Source: Rheinheimera mesophila
Lineage (GTDB): Bacteria; Pseudomonadota; Gammaproteobacteria; Enterobacterales; Alteromonadaceae
NCBI RefSeq assembly: GCF_000986865.1
Contig: NZ_LAVS01000008.1
Span: 20,764 to 84,763 of the forward strand
Direction: 5' to 3'
Length of the DNA: 64,000 nt
Part shown: positions 26,226 through 35,722 of the stretch, piece by piece
Numbering within the stretch: position 1 is the stretch's first letter
How the letters are laid out: each line of letters starts with the position of its first letter
The notes under the pieces: generated by a model
Told to the model about the DNA's origin: nothing
What the model saw: only the letters and a program-made list of their open reading frames with translations
Database searches by the model: none
Program-made: the position numbers and the translations under genes

Positions 26226-27074
26226 ATGCTGCAGATGCGATATGTGGTAGCGCTGGTGGCCTTGTTGCTAAGCAGCAATGTCCCTGCAAATACAGCCAAA
26301 CCTCTGCTAAGCTGGGCAATCAACACAGCACCTCCTTTTCACATTACCGCTGGACCTTTTGCTCATCAGGGCATCTGCGATGAGCTGTTAGACAGTCTTC
26401 GGCAGCATTTGCCTCAACTCAAACACCAGATCCTGGTCATGCCACAAACCCGCATCCATCAGGCACTGAACAATAAAGAACCGCTGTGCTTTCCTTGTAT
26501 GATCCACCGCAGCCAACCTACGGAAACGGCAGTGTTCAGCCAACCGACCCATGACTACAGGCCACAAGGTGTGATTACCCGTACAGCGCTGGCCAACCAC
26601 TTCTCTGAGCAATTCGGTCGTCCCCTAGTGCTGGCCCATTTACTGGCCAATCCAACCTTTAAACTGGGTTTAGCCGCAGGTCGCAGGTATGGTGAGCTGG
26701 AGTCAGTACTGGCTCCATATCGGGAAAGAAGCTTAGTTCGCTCTGGTGATGACGGTCCTGTCGCGTTGCTGAACATGATCCAAAGTGGTCGGATTGATTT
26801 CACTCTTGATTACGACATTATTCTGACCTACCTGACTAAAACCGCACCAGAGCAGGCAAAAGGCCTGGTGTATGTGCCTCTGGCGGAGTTAACTCAACCT
26901 GTCGCAGGAGCCATAGGCTGCAGTAACAGCGACTGGGGGCGACAGCAGATTGAACTTATCAACACAGTCCTGCCCAAAGTGAAGACTGACCCGCAATTCA
27001 GGAAAAGTCTTGAATTATGGTTCTCTGCGCAGGTTTTATCGCCTGATTCAGAGATCAAACCAGAAAAAAAGTAG
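26226..27074 (+). CDS. periplasmic binding-protein-like protein (TIGR02285 type)
   Basis: A 282-residue exported protein: signal peptide (MRYVVALVALLLSSNVPA) and a binding-protein fold with LLSWAINTAPPFHI, GICDELLDSL, VMPQTRIHQAL, CFPCMIHRS, a GRRYGELESVL stretch and LNMIQSGRIDFTLDYD. This pattern matches an orphan family annotated TIGR02285, of unknown function, common in Aeromonas and Rheinheimera-like genomes. Cys residues in the CFPC motif may form a disulphide. It has no transporter partner. The ATG at 26235 (MRY) is an alternative start. Confidence 0.72.
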   Translation: MLQMRYVVALVALLLSSNVPANTAKPLLSWAINTAPPFHITAGPFAHQGICDELLDSLRQHLPQLKHQILVMPQTRIHQALNNKEPLCFPCMIHRSQPTETAVFSQPTHDYRPQGVITRTALANHFSEQFGRPLVLAHLLANPTFKLGLAAGRRYGELESVLAPYRERSLVRSGDDGPVALLNMIQSGRIDFTLDYDIILTYLTKTAPEQAKGLVYVPLAELTQPVAGAIGCSNSDWGRQQIELINTVLPKVKTDPQFRKSLELWFSAQVLSPDSEIKPEKK

Positions 27075-27169
27075 TAAATGGAAACAAATCAGTATGTTTG
27101 ATCAACAAAGTTCAACAAAATTCAGCTGCAAATCTAACCTAGACCAGTTAAAATCGCCCGATATGGCAG

Positions 27170-30100
27170 ATGCCTGAACTCATGGATAAGAACTTGTCAT
27201 CCCCACCAGATTTGAATCAAATGCAGTTTGATAACTACCGTGACGAAAGACCGTCAGTGCAGCCGACCACTGCAGCGAAACCGCCTCGTCGCAGTCTGAT
27301 CCCCTCGTTATTGGTCTTGTTAGTGCTTTCAGGTGGAGCGCTGGTCGCCTACGAGTTACATACTGCCCATTATCAATCGACAGAAATTAGTCTTTATGCC
27401 AAAAAACTGACCTACCAGCTCCAGTCCGGTGCCACAGAACAGGTGTCTTATCCCATTGCTGGGCCTTTTGATCAGCGCCTGGGGTATTCGAAGTTATCGA
27501 AGTTTATTCCACGCCTGACACAAAATAATTTTGTAATTGAGCAACAAGCAGCGTTTTCACCTGAGTTGCTGTTTTATACCCAGCTTGGTTTTTTTCCGCC
27601 TTACCGCGAAAAAGCTCAGGGCGGCTTATTAATTGGTGATTGCCGCAATGAGGAATTGTTCTCTTTTTCTCATCCGCAGCGGGTCTATGCTCACCCGGCT
27701 GACGTACCTGCCGTGGTGCGTAATACGCTGTTATTTATAGAAAACCGTAAGCTATTAACTTCGCCAGCCCGGGCAAACCCTGCTGTCGATTGGCCACGTT
27801 TTATGATGGCGGCCATGTCTCAGGTCACGAAGGTGTTAAATCTGGAAGGTCAGTCTGCCGGGGGCAGTACGCTGGCCACTCAGATTGAAAAATACCGGCA
27901 TTCACCTCAGGGCTTAACTCAGAGTTTTACTGATAAATTCTTACAGATGGTCTCAGGTTCAGTGCGGGCTTACCGCTATGGTGCCGATACCTCGTTAACC
28001 CGACACGAAATCATTTTGGATTACTTAAACTCGGTCCCTTTGTCCTCAGCCCCCGGTTTTGGCGAAGTACATGGCGTGGGTGATGCATTATGGGCCTGGT
28101 TTGGTACCGACTTTGGTCGTTTTAATCAGGTCCTGAATGCAGAACCTACAGAGCAAAATAAAAGCTTACGGGGTTTGGCATTACGTCAGGTGTTGGCATT
28201 AATGATAGCCCAGCGCCGCCCTTCTTATTACCTGCTGCAAGGCCATGATGATTTAGAAGAACTTACCAACAGCCATTTACGAATACTGGCTAATGCCGGG
28301 GTGATAGATAAAGAATTAGCCGAGTCGGCCATGTCACAGCGTCTGTTGTTTAAGGGGGGTAAAGCTGCGGGTATCAAACAAGATGCTCAAACCCTCAAAG
28401 GCATTAACGTGGCCCGCGGCCGTCTCGGTACCTTGCTGAATCAACAGTTGTATGATCTGGACCGACTGGATTTAACCGCCAAGGTATCCTTGCATCACGA
28501 ACTGCAGCAAAAAGTCAGTCATTACCTCAATAGTTTGGCTTCCCCTGTGGTTGCTGAAAAAGTCGGACTTCTGGGTGAGAAACTGTTAAGCGCCAATAAC
28601 ACAGATAAAGTCACCTATAGTTTTACCCTGTTTGAAAAAACACCAAGTGGCAACAGGGTGCGGGTCCAAACCGACAATACAGACCAGCCTTTTGACTTAA
28701 ACGAAGGCAGTAAACTGGAACTGGGGTCTACCGCTAAACTGAGAGTCCTGACAACCTATCTGGAAATTGTGGCTGAGCTACATGATGCCTTTATCGATGA
28801 GCTGCCAGAGAACCTGTTGAATCTTGAGATAGCCCCGAATGACCACATCACACGCTGGGCTGCCACTTACATGGCACATACCGCAGACCGGGACTTGTCA
28901 AAAATGCTGGATGCAGCCCTGCAACGCACCTACTCTGCTTCGCCTGCGGAGCGCTTTTTTACCGGTGGTGGCTTGCAGGTGTTTAATAACTTCCAGAAAA
29001 AAGAAGATAGCCGGGTTCCGACTGTGCTTGAGTCACTCAAAGAATCGATCAACCTACCTTTTGTCCGTCTGATGCGGGATATTGTGGCGTACAGCAGCAG
29101 CTACCAAACCGCAGGCAGTACATCACTGCTGTTGAAAAATGATAAAGATCCGCGTCGTGAAGATTACTTGCGCCGTTTTGCGGATAAAGAAGGCAGCGCC
29201 TTCCTGCAGCGTTTCTGGCGCAAGTACCAGAAGAAAACCGAGGAAGACCGTCTAACGACCTTTTTTGAAGGCTTAAAACAAACGCCGGATCGGCTGGCTG
29301 CCGTGCATCGTTATTTATTACCTGACTCTGACTTCGCTACATTCAGTGCTTTTCTGCAGCAGCGTCTGCCAGAAGAAAATCTGACGGTTAAAGATATAGA
29401 CGAGCTGTACAACAAATACGGCCCGGGTAAATTCAGCCTGATGGACCAGGGCTATATAGCCAGGGTGCACCCGCTGGAATTGTGGTTGCTTAGCTTTATG
29501 CAGAAAAACCCGCAAGCCACCTTCAAAGAAGCAGTGGAGGCTTCAGCAGAGCAGCGCCAGCAGGTATACCGTTGGTTGTTTAAAACTTCAAACCGCAGTG
29601 CCCGTGATACGCGGATCCGGATTATGCTGGAAGTCGAAGCCTTTCTTGATATTCATCAGCGCTGGAAAAAGCTGGGCTACGCTTTTGACCATTTGGTGCC
29701 TTCACTGGGTACGGCACTGGGAAGCTCAGGAGATAGACCTGCTTCTTTGGCTGAGCTGATTGGTATTATTCAGAACGATGGCCTGTTATTACCTACAGTC
29801 AGGGTAGATCAGCTGCATTTTGCTGCCAATACGCCGTATGAGGTTAAACTGAAGTATCAGCCACATGAAGCTAAAAGAGTGATGAAACCTGAAGTCGCCA
29901 GAGCCTTACGTTTTGCCTTGTCGCAGGTTGCTGACGGCGGTACAGCCCGTCGTTTGCAAGGTTCGTTCAGCAAGGCAGATGGTTCACCTTTAGTCATAGG
30001 CGGTAAAACGGGCACAGGTGACAACAAGATGGCGACCCAGGTGATCCGTGGACGTACAGTACAGGCGACCACTATCAACCGAACTGCTACTTTTGTGTTT

Positions 30101-30256
30101 TATCTGGGTGATAATCATTTTGGTACGCTGACGGCTTTTGTACCGGGTAAAGAGGCTGAGGATTTTAGTTTTACTTCAGCTTTACCGCTGCAAGTGCTCA
30201 AAGGCATGGCCCCTATTCTGAATCCTTATATTCAACAGGGGCAGCTATGTCGTTAA
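27170..30256 (+). CDS. large bifunctional class A PBP-like protein
   Basis: 1028 residues with a membrane anchor (about 42-62, IPSLLVLLVLSGGALVAYEL), a peptidoglycan glycosyltransferase domain (about 170-340) with FIENRKLLTSPARAN carrying the probable catalytic Glu and AGGSTLATQIEKYRHSP (231-246), and a C-terminal penicillin-binding domain with STAK at 520-523, SIN at 626-628 and KTGTG at 946-950. The motif spacing is wider than in PBP1A/1B because of long insertions between SIN and KTGTG (residues 640-880). It should make and cross-link peptidoglycan in the periplasm, but it is an unusual member rather than mrcA or mrcB. Single gene; ATG at 27182 is an alternative start. Confidence 0.82.
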   Translation: MPELMDKNLSSPPDLNQMQFDNYRDERPSVQPTTAAKPPRRSLIPSLLVLLVLSGGALVAYELHTAHYQSTEISLYAKKLTYQLQSGATEQVSYPIAGPFDQRLGYSKLSKFIPRLTQNNFVIEQQAAFSPELLFYTQLGFFPPYREKAQGGLLIGDCRNEELFSFSHPQRVYAHPADVPAVVRNTLLFIENRKLLTSPARANPAVDWPRFMMAAMSQVTKVLNLEGQSAGGSTLATQIEKYRHSPQGLTQSFTDKFLQMVSGSVRAYRYGADTSLTRHEIILDYLNSVPLSSAPGFGEVHGVGDALWAWFGTDFGRFNQVLNAEPTEQNKSLRGLALRQVLALMIAQRRPSYYLLQGHDDLEELTNSHLRILANAGVIDKELAESAMSQRLLFKGGKAAGIKQDAQTLKGINVARGRLGTLLNQQLYDLDRLDLTAKVSLHHELQQKVSHYLNSLASPVVAEKVGLLGEKLLSANNTDKVTYSFTLFEKTPSGNRVRVQTDNTDQPFDLNEGSKLELGSTAKLRVLTTYLEIVAELHDAFIDELPENLLNLEIAPNDHITRWAATYMAHTADRDLSKMLDAALQRTYSASPAERFFTGGGLQVFNNFQKKEDSRVPTVLESLKESINLPFVRLMRDIVAYSSSYQTAGSTSLLLKNDKDPRREDYLRRFADKEGSAFLQRFWRKYQKKTEEDRLTTFFEGLKQTPDRLAAVHRYLLPDSDFATFSAFLQQRLPEENLTVKDIDELYNKYGPGKFSLMDQGYIARVHPLELWLLSFMQKNPQATFKEAVEASAEQRQQVYRWLFKTSNRSARDTRIRIMLEVEAFLDIHQRWKKLGYAFDHLVPSLGTALGSSGDRPASLAELIGIIQNDGLLLPTVRVDQLHFAANTPYEVKLKYQPHEAKRVMKPEVARALRFALSQVADGGTARRLQGSFSKADGSPLVIGGKTGTGDNKMATQVIRGRTVQATTINRTATFVFYLGDNHFGTLTAFVPGKEAEDFSFTSALPLQVLKGMAPILNPYIQQGQLCR

Positions 30257-30345
30257 TCAAGAGCAGAACTCTGGCGCTGTAATCTGAGTGTAAACATCAT
30301 TCCAGCCAGCCATAGCTCAGGGATTGAGGCAAGCACAGCTCGTTG

Positions 30346-32802
30346 TTATCTTTTGCTATCAACACTCATATGAGGGGCAGAACCAAGGTTCTGCCCCCGC
30401 CACATTCCTTTCGGGAAATGCTCTTCTAAAAAGCCTGCAAGTTCGGCTTGTGGCACGGGTCGGGCGATCAGATACCCCTGAGCGATGTCACAGCCTTGTT
30501 GGCGCAGCAACTCCAGTTGCTCGCGGGTTTCCACCCCTTCAGCCACAACCTGCAACTGCAGCTTTTGCACCATAGCTATGGTCGAGGCGATGATTTGGAA
30601 ATCGGCGGCATTCTCCAACATACCGGACAAAAAGCTTTTATCGATTTTAATGCAGTCCATCGGCATTTTTTTCAGATAACTTAACGACGAATAACCTGTG
30701 CCAAAATCATCAATCGCAAAATGAATACCCATGGCTTTAATTTGCGGCATGATGGTTAGCATAGTCTCAATACTTTGCACTAAAGTGCGCTCTGTCAGCT
30801 CCAGTTCAAAATAGGACCCCTGCAACTCATATTTGTCCAATAGCCGTTTTAAGGTTGGGATCAGATCGGGGTCAACAAACTGCTCAGCCGATAAATTAAT
30901 AGCTATACGGAAATGATGCCAACCGCTGTGCAATAAGCTCAGACACTGCTGCATGCACTGCTCAATAATCCAGTAACCCAAGGGCACTATTTGTCTGGAC
31001 TGCTCCAGTACAGGGATAAACTCATCAGGCGGAACCATACCCCGCACCGGATGACGCCAGCGGATCAACGCCTCAAAGCCATATAAAGCGCCCGTTGCTA
31101 TCGTCATTTGCGGCTGGAAGCTGATACTGAATTGGTTAAGTTGCAGCGCTTGTTTTAAATCCTGCTCCAGTAACACCCGTTGTTGCACACGCTGGTACAT
31201 ATCAAGGTTATAGGCCTGGGCCCCATTGCCACCATTGAGTTTAACTTCATGCATGGCCAAATCAGCCTGACGTATTAAATCATCAGAAATCACCGATCCA
31301 TCAATACTCATGGTTAAACCTATGCTGGCGGTCATCACAAAGTTTTGCTGATCAATGGTCAAAGGCTGTTGAATACGCTGCAGAATTTGGCTGGCCAGAT
31401 GAAACGGCGTGTCGACATCCGTTAACTGTGGCAGCACAAAAACAAATTCATCTCCGCCAAAACGGCATAACAGATCATTAGCTCTGCAGCAGTCTTTCAA
31501 CCTTAACGCCACCAGTTTTAACAGCTTATCGCCATAGGCATGGCCTAAGCTGTCGTTAATACGTTTAAAGTCATCTAAATCGACAAAAAGCACCGCCAGA
31601 AACTTTTTCTCTGTGCTTTGACTGCTGAGCATCCGTTCCAACTGATACTGCAACATATTCCGGTTTGGTAAAGTGGTCAGCAAATCATACATCGCCACTT
31701 TTTCAAGTTCATGGGTATGCTGCTCAACTTTATGGTTCAGTTGTTCTAGCTCAACACTCAGCTCTTCAGCAGCCTGGCGCAATAAATCCACTTCGTCCGG
31801 CCATAAGCTGCGCTGAAAATGACTTTGCTGACGAAAGCCTGCATATTGTTTTTGCGAAAGCAAAGGCAAAGCTTGAGTCAAAGTTTTTAGCCTCAGACTG
31901 ATCCGCCGCATGATCAGATACACCAATATCACCATACAGCCAAACAGGATCACTGAAGTCACCAGCAACTGACGACGATAGCCGTTATTGGTGTCGACAA
32001 ACTCACTGATGTTGTCAACCACAGTCAGGTACATGCCCTTACTTTGCATTTCAAATGCAGAGATCAGATACTCCTGCCCGTTGTATTGCAGCTCCAGCCC
32101 TTTGGTTAAGGCCAAATCAGCCTCCAGATCAGAGACTTTTTGCAGCAGTGCTTTGACTAACTCCGGGTTTGAGCTGGAAATTAACTCACGCCTGATTGCC
32201 CCCGACGCCGCTCTGCTGGCGCGGATCAGCGCCACGTCTGAGTTTAAGCTCTGATGCAACGCCGACAAAATATCAACCAAGGTGGTGGTGACTGTCATCA
32301 CCGCCACTTCGCCTGCGCTATTTAATACAGGTAAACTCAGTTGTTTGACACAAAACTGCACGCACAAATTGGCCGTCAGAGGACTTTGTTGTTTCAGTAC
32401 TTTTTGTACCAGTTCGGCTGAAAAATAAGGTGTTTGCTGACCGCTACTGAACAGCAATTGCATTGAACTGTCATGGAGCCAGATTTGCTCAATATTCAGG
32501 TGCAATTGCATATTGGCGCTTTGTTCGGCCAAACGCTGCACAAAAGAGGAAAAATCGGCTTGCTGGCTTAGCTTGACCAGATCAGAAAAACTCTCCAGCC
32601 AAACCCTCAACTGCTGCTCTATAATGGCGTTTTGCTGCAAATACTGTTGTCTGGCCGACTCGCGTTTGACTTGCTGTTGCCGATCAAATTCTTCGCTCAT
32701 CCGCATCAGACCGAGACTGGTTTGCAGTACGGTCATACACAACAGAGCGCTGATGGTCGCCAGCAAAATTTTCCAGGGTAAACGAAACACAAAAGGCCGC
32801 AT
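30346..32802 (-). CDS. GGDEF-EAL c-di-GMP signalling protein with periplasmic sensor region
   Basis: An 818-residue inner-membrane protein. A first membrane helix (about 8-30) and a second (about 280-300, VTSVILFGCMVILVYLIM) enclose a 250-residue periplasmic sensor. Then come a coiled linker, a GGDEF domain with intact GGDEF (about 448-452) and an RAND inhibitory site five residues before it, and an EAL domain with EALIRW (about 576) and DDFGTGYSS. Both catalytic signatures are intact, so it could make or break c-di-GMP. It starts 5 bp after the upstream porin stop; the PstS-like gene precedes that. The ATG at 32802 fits the start of the first helix. Confidence 0.9.
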   Translation of the reverse strand: MRPFVFRLPWKILLATISALLCMTVLQTSLGLMRMSEEFDRQQQVKRESARQQYLQQNAIIEQQLRVWLESFSDLVKLSQQADFSSFVQRLAEQSANMQLHLNIEQIWLHDSSMQLLFSSGQQTPYFSAELVQKVLKQQSPLTANLCVQFCVKQLSLPVLNSAGEVAVMTVTTTLVDILSALHQSLNSDVALIRASRAASGAIRRELISSSNPELVKALLQKVSDLEADLALTKGLELQYNGQEYLISAFEMQSKGMYLTVVDNISEFVDTNNGYRRQLLVTSVILFGCMVILVYLIMRRISLRLKTLTQALPLLSQKQYAGFRQQSHFQRSLWPDEVDLLRQAAEELSVELEQLNHKVEQHTHELEKVAMYDLLTTLPNRNMLQYQLERMLSSQSTEKKFLAVLFVDLDDFKRINDSLGHAYGDKLLKLVALRLKDCCRANDLLCRFGGDEFVFVLPQLTDVDTPFHLASQILQRIQQPLTIDQQNFVMTASIGLTMSIDGSVISDDLIRQADLAMHEVKLNGGNGAQAYNLDMYQRVQQRVLLEQDLKQALQLNQFSISFQPQMTIATGALYGFEALIRWRHPVRGMVPPDEFIPVLEQSRQIVPLGYWIIEQCMQQCLSLLHSGWHHFRIAINLSAEQFVDPDLIPTLKRLLDKYELQGSYFELELTERTLVQSIETMLTIMPQIKAMGIHFAIDDFGTGYSSLSYLKKMPMDCIKIDKSFLSGMLENAADFQIIASTIAMVQKLQLQVVAEGVETREQLELLRQQGCDIAQGYLIARPVPQAELAGFLEEHFPKGMWRGQNLGSAPHMSVDSKR

Positions 32803-32807
32803 AAAAA

Positions 32808-34022
32808 TTAAAACCAGTACATCAGTTGCATCGCCCACATTTGCCAGTATTCAGAGGTGTTGTATTGCAGATCGGGCATCACAGGATAGGCGAGACGGGC
32901 GGTGCCTTTGACCCAGTGGTGTTCCATAGTTAAACGAAGATTATCTTTAAAATCATAGGTCAAGCCTAAAGTCAGATCATCCTGGTAAGCAAAATAAGCA
33001 GGCACCAAACCGCCGGTACTCGCAGAGAACTGACGACCACTACGGTCGTCTTTATCCAAATCAAATAAATCTATGCCCAGCAATGCCCAGGTTCTGGGTA
33101 ACAGATTGTAGCGACCTTGCAGGTACCAGCCCTGACTAAAACTGTTACGTGTAAAACCCGGAGCATAAAAATCACGGATATCCAGTCGTTCCTGCACCCA
33201 TTCGCTGCTTAGCTCCCAATACTCTGCTGCATACCGGCCATTGAACATCACCCTTTGCACCGTCATAGCACCATCGCTGTAATAATCCTGCTCAGCTTTT
33301 TCATAGGTAAAATCTGAATCGAGCAACGAGATACCAAGCTGCCAGGCCGATTGGTCCGGACGCCAGAATAAACTCGCCTGATGCACATAGTCTTGTTCCG
33401 CATCCCCTTGCGCCAGTTGACTCAGCAGAATTTGGCTTTGCTCTTTGCTTAAGTTGGTGGCTCCCCAACTCCAATTCAGTTCCACTTCACCCAGGCTGGT
33501 GGTACGAGTCACTTTAAAAGCCAAACCGTCACTACCCACGGCAATATCACGGAAGGAATCAAAATAAACAGATTGTGGTAACACGATCGCATTGCGGGTA
33601 AAAGGCACATCGCGGGTTGCGGAGTAAAGCCAGTGCTGATTTTTAAAACGACCGACAAACATATCCAGTCGCCAATCAAAATCGCTGTGCAAGGTCCAAT
33701 CTAAAAACAGGTAATCCAGCCGGGTCCCTTTGGTATACCGCCGGCCACCATCCAAATACACCACCTGACCTGCCAATCGTAAACGATCCGACAAAGCCCA
33801 GGACATATTGACGCCAATGTCGGTCAGTTCAGCGGAGATACTGTCATCCAGATTGACAAAGTTGGTTTCAGGAGCCTGGATCAGGCCCTGTGAAATAAAA
33901 CCATGCCAACGCACTTTATCTGTTGCAAGTCCTTCTGCCTGCGCCTGTACGACAGAGCCCAGCAGCAGTACAAGACATAGCTTACTGCGTAACACGAATG
34001 ACTTTAAGCTTGGATAGTTCAT
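32808..34022 (-). CDS. outer-membrane beta-barrel protein in a c-di-GMP operon
   Basis: 404 residues from ATG 34022: signal peptide (KLCLVLLLGSVVQAQA), mature start EGLATDKVRWHGFISQG, about fourteen predicted amphipathic strands and C-terminal YWF. The strand pattern (LRLAGQVVYLDGG, RLDMFVGRFKNQ, TWALLGIDLFDLDKDD) suggests a porin or channel-type barrel. Its first 41 bases overlap the end of the PstS-like gene in another frame; a GTG a few codons inside would remove most of the overlap. It lies between that gene and the GGDEF-EAL gene. A ligand is not predictable. Confidence 0.75.
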   Translation of the reverse strand: MNYPSLKSFVLRSKLCLVLLLGSVVQAQAEGLATDKVRWHGFISQGLIQAPETNFVNLDDSISAELTDIGVNMSWALSDRLRLAGQVVYLDGGRRYTKGTRLDYLFLDWTLHSDFDWRLDMFVGRFKNQHWLYSATRDVPFTRNAIVLPQSVYFDSFRDIAVGSDGLAFKVTRTTSLGEVELNWSWGATNLSKEQSQILLSQLAQGDAEQDYVHQASLFWRPDQSAWQLGISLLDSDFTYEKAEQDYYSDGAMTVQRVMFNGRYAAEYWELSSEWVQERLDIRDFYAPGFTRNSFSQGWYLQGRYNLLPRTWALLGIDLFDLDKDDRSGRQFSASTGGLVPAYFAYQDDLTLGLTYDFKDNLRLTMEHHWVKGTARLAYPVMPDLQYNTSEYWQMWAMQLMYWF

Positions 34023-34392
34023 CTGAATTCTCGATATAACCGATTGCACCTTCGGTAGTAGCTACCATTTCGCGCATCTGCTGCTCAGAGGTCAATACAA
34101 CGGGTGCAGCCCCTAAACCTGAATATGTTATTTTTTGCCAGATCCTGTCCAATTGGTACGGAAACATCTGTAGTTTTTCTTTGGTAAAGGTCTGATGTAT
34201 CGGGTTTTTCGCTGGCAACACAAAGACCCGGACCGCAGTGCCATCGGGCCAGTTTTGCTGCCGCATGGAATAGATACCGCGCAGCTGAGTCACGGTTAGC
34301 TGGTCCATAGGCACGGCGGGATGAGTTACCACTTCTGTTGCTAAGGCACAACCAGTCCAAAGCACAGCAGCAGCAACAAGTTTGATCTTCAC
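33982..34392 (-). CDS. small PstS-like periplasmic protein
   Basis: About 136 residues if started at GTG 34392 (GAGG about 12 bases upstream), which puts a signal peptide (KIKLVAAAVLWTGCALA) at the front; the frame is open to 34455. The mature part is one lobe of a phosphate-binding-like fold: VPMDQLTVTQLRGIYSMRQQNWPDG, VRVFVLPAKNPIHQTF, IWQKITYSGLGAAPVVLTSEQQMREMVATTEGAIGYIE. That half-size form occurs in several sensing systems rather than in PstS transporters. It heads the three-gene set with the barrel and GGDEF-EAL genes, so it may be the sensor input. Confidence 0.8.
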   Translation of the reverse strand: MKIKLVAAAVLWTGCALATEVVTHPAVPMDQLTVTQLRGIYSMRQQNWPDGTAVRVFVLPAKNPIHQTFTKEKLQMFPYQLDRIWQKITYSGLGAAPVVLTSEQQMREMVATTEGAIGYIENSDELSKLKVIRVTQ

Positions 34393-34455
34393 GTCTTTGT
34401 TGATCCTCAGGGCTAAAAAATGCAGAACAGCCGAAAAGCCTGCTGAAACGGGCAC

Positions 34456-34672
34456 ACAGCAGGCGCTGGATATCCGCGCTCAGTATAGTAGCAGCGCCTG
34501 AAATTGTATTGTAACCTTGAAAAAAAAGTAGTGTTTTCAGTGGAATGAGAATAAAGACAACGTCTTTTTACCTTTATATGAGACAAAAAACAGTCTTTTT
34601 TTTGACACCAGCAGTGATACCCCAGGTTACACAGCATCTGCGCTGAGCTGCAGAACATAAGGATAAAATGAA
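34456..34672. other. promoter region of the PstS-like/barrel/GGDEF-EAL operon
   Basis: Together with the terminator at 34673 and the 160 bases beyond it, this makes a gap of about 400 bp. It is AT-rich with several T-runs (34513-34625). It must contain the minus-strand operon promoter, but I cannot assign boxes. No credible gene. Confidence 0.45.
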
Positions 34673-34698
34673 TAAAAAAGGGCCCTTACAAGGGCCCG
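34673..34698 (-). terminator. Rho-independent terminator downstream of the PfpI gene
   Basis: On the minus strand the stem GGGCCCTT/AAGGGCCC with a 2-base loop is followed by TTTTTT. It lies about 160 bp past the PfpI gene stop, before the next operon promoter. Confidence 0.82.
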
Positions 34699-34859
34699 GA
34701 AATCACCAGGAACAGTGATGCATGCAACAAGTTTAAGCCCGACCAGCATGCAGATCTAAGTTGACAAAACTGTGACAACAGCGCGAAGCTTTGATGAACA
34801 CAGGCGATTCGCCAGGCTGTGCAAGCAGCCGCACTTTGCCAAAGTCCGGGGCTGCAGCG

Positions 34860-35615
34860 TTATTTCGCCTTTAACAAACTGACCATAGCCTGGCCTACAG
34901 CAGCGGCAGATTGTGGGTTCTGACCTGTCACCAGTCGTTGATCCACCACGACTTTGGCTTGCCAGTTGGCTGCGGCATTGAAATGAGCACCACGTTGTAC
35001 CAATTGGTCCTGCAAAGAGAAGGGGACGACTTGAGTCAGTTTCACCTGCTCCTCCTCAGCGTTAGTAAAACCTGTGACTTGTTTACCCGCGATCAGGTAG
35101 CGTCCATCCGCCAGTTTGATATTCAATAAAGCGGCTGGACCGTGACAGACTGCGGCCACTATGCCGTTGTTTTGATAGATATCGGCCGCGAATTGCTGCA
35201 ACACTTTGTCTTGCGGAAAATCCCACATAGTGCCATGACCACCGGCGAACAATACCGCTTTGTACTCTGAGGCAGTTAAATCAGCCAGTTTCAGCGTCTG
35301 CTGCAGCTTGGTATTGTGTTGGTTGTTGGCCATAAACCACTGATTGGTTGCATCTGCTTCTGCCAGGCTTCGCTCATCCACAGGAGCTTTGCCACCCGCA
35401 ATGCTGGCAATATCCACCTCAATACCTGCATCTACCAGTTCTTTATAGGGGTGTGTGACCTCCCCCATCCAGTAACCGGTTTTTTCACCGGTCGTGCCCA
35501 TTTGACTGTGACTGGTGACCACTATCAGTACTTTTTCCGCGGCCATAGTGAAGCTGCTGCCTAGTGCCAGAGCGGCTGCCAGTCCCAGTTGTATCATGCG
35601 TGTTGATAATCTCAT
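34860..35615 (-). CDS. exported DJ-1/PfpI family protein
   Basis: A 251-residue protein with a signal peptide (MIQLGLAAALALGSSFTMAA) followed by a complete PfpI-type domain. The nucleophile-elbow Cys157 is in IVAAVCHGPAALL, and VLIVVTSHSQMG and VLFAGGHGTMWDF are the other typical loops. The fold resembles Hsp31-like glyoxalase III/chaperone enzymes, but export to the periplasm is unusual for them. It is divergent from a LysR regulator 107 bp away, which may control it in response to an aldehyde or other stress; that is inference. Confidence 0.88.
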   Translation of the reverse strand: MRLSTRMIQLGLAAALALGSSFTMAAEKVLIVVTSHSQMGTTGEKTGYWMGEVTHPYKELVDAGIEVDIASIAGGKAPVDERSLAEADATNQWFMANNQHNTKLQQTLKLADLTASEYKAVLFAGGHGTMWDFPQDKVLQQFAADIYQNNGIVAAVCHGPAALLNIKLADGRYLIAGKQVTGFTNAEEEQVKLTQVVPFSLQDQLVQRGAHFNAAANWQAKVVVDQRLVTGQNPQSAAAVGQAMVSLLKAK

Positions 35616-35722
35616 AAGTTCACCTCTTTGCTATAACTTGGGTTGTCGATTGGATGGTACTTAGTGTGCAGCAGAGCTAAACTACAAAGAAGTGAATTGA
35701 TTTAATAGTAGTTATTCGAATT

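Noticed and set aside
32803..32838. Upstream start of the GGDEF-EAL gene
   Set aside because: The extension overlaps the end of the barrel gene, and ATG 32802 leads directly into the first membrane helix.
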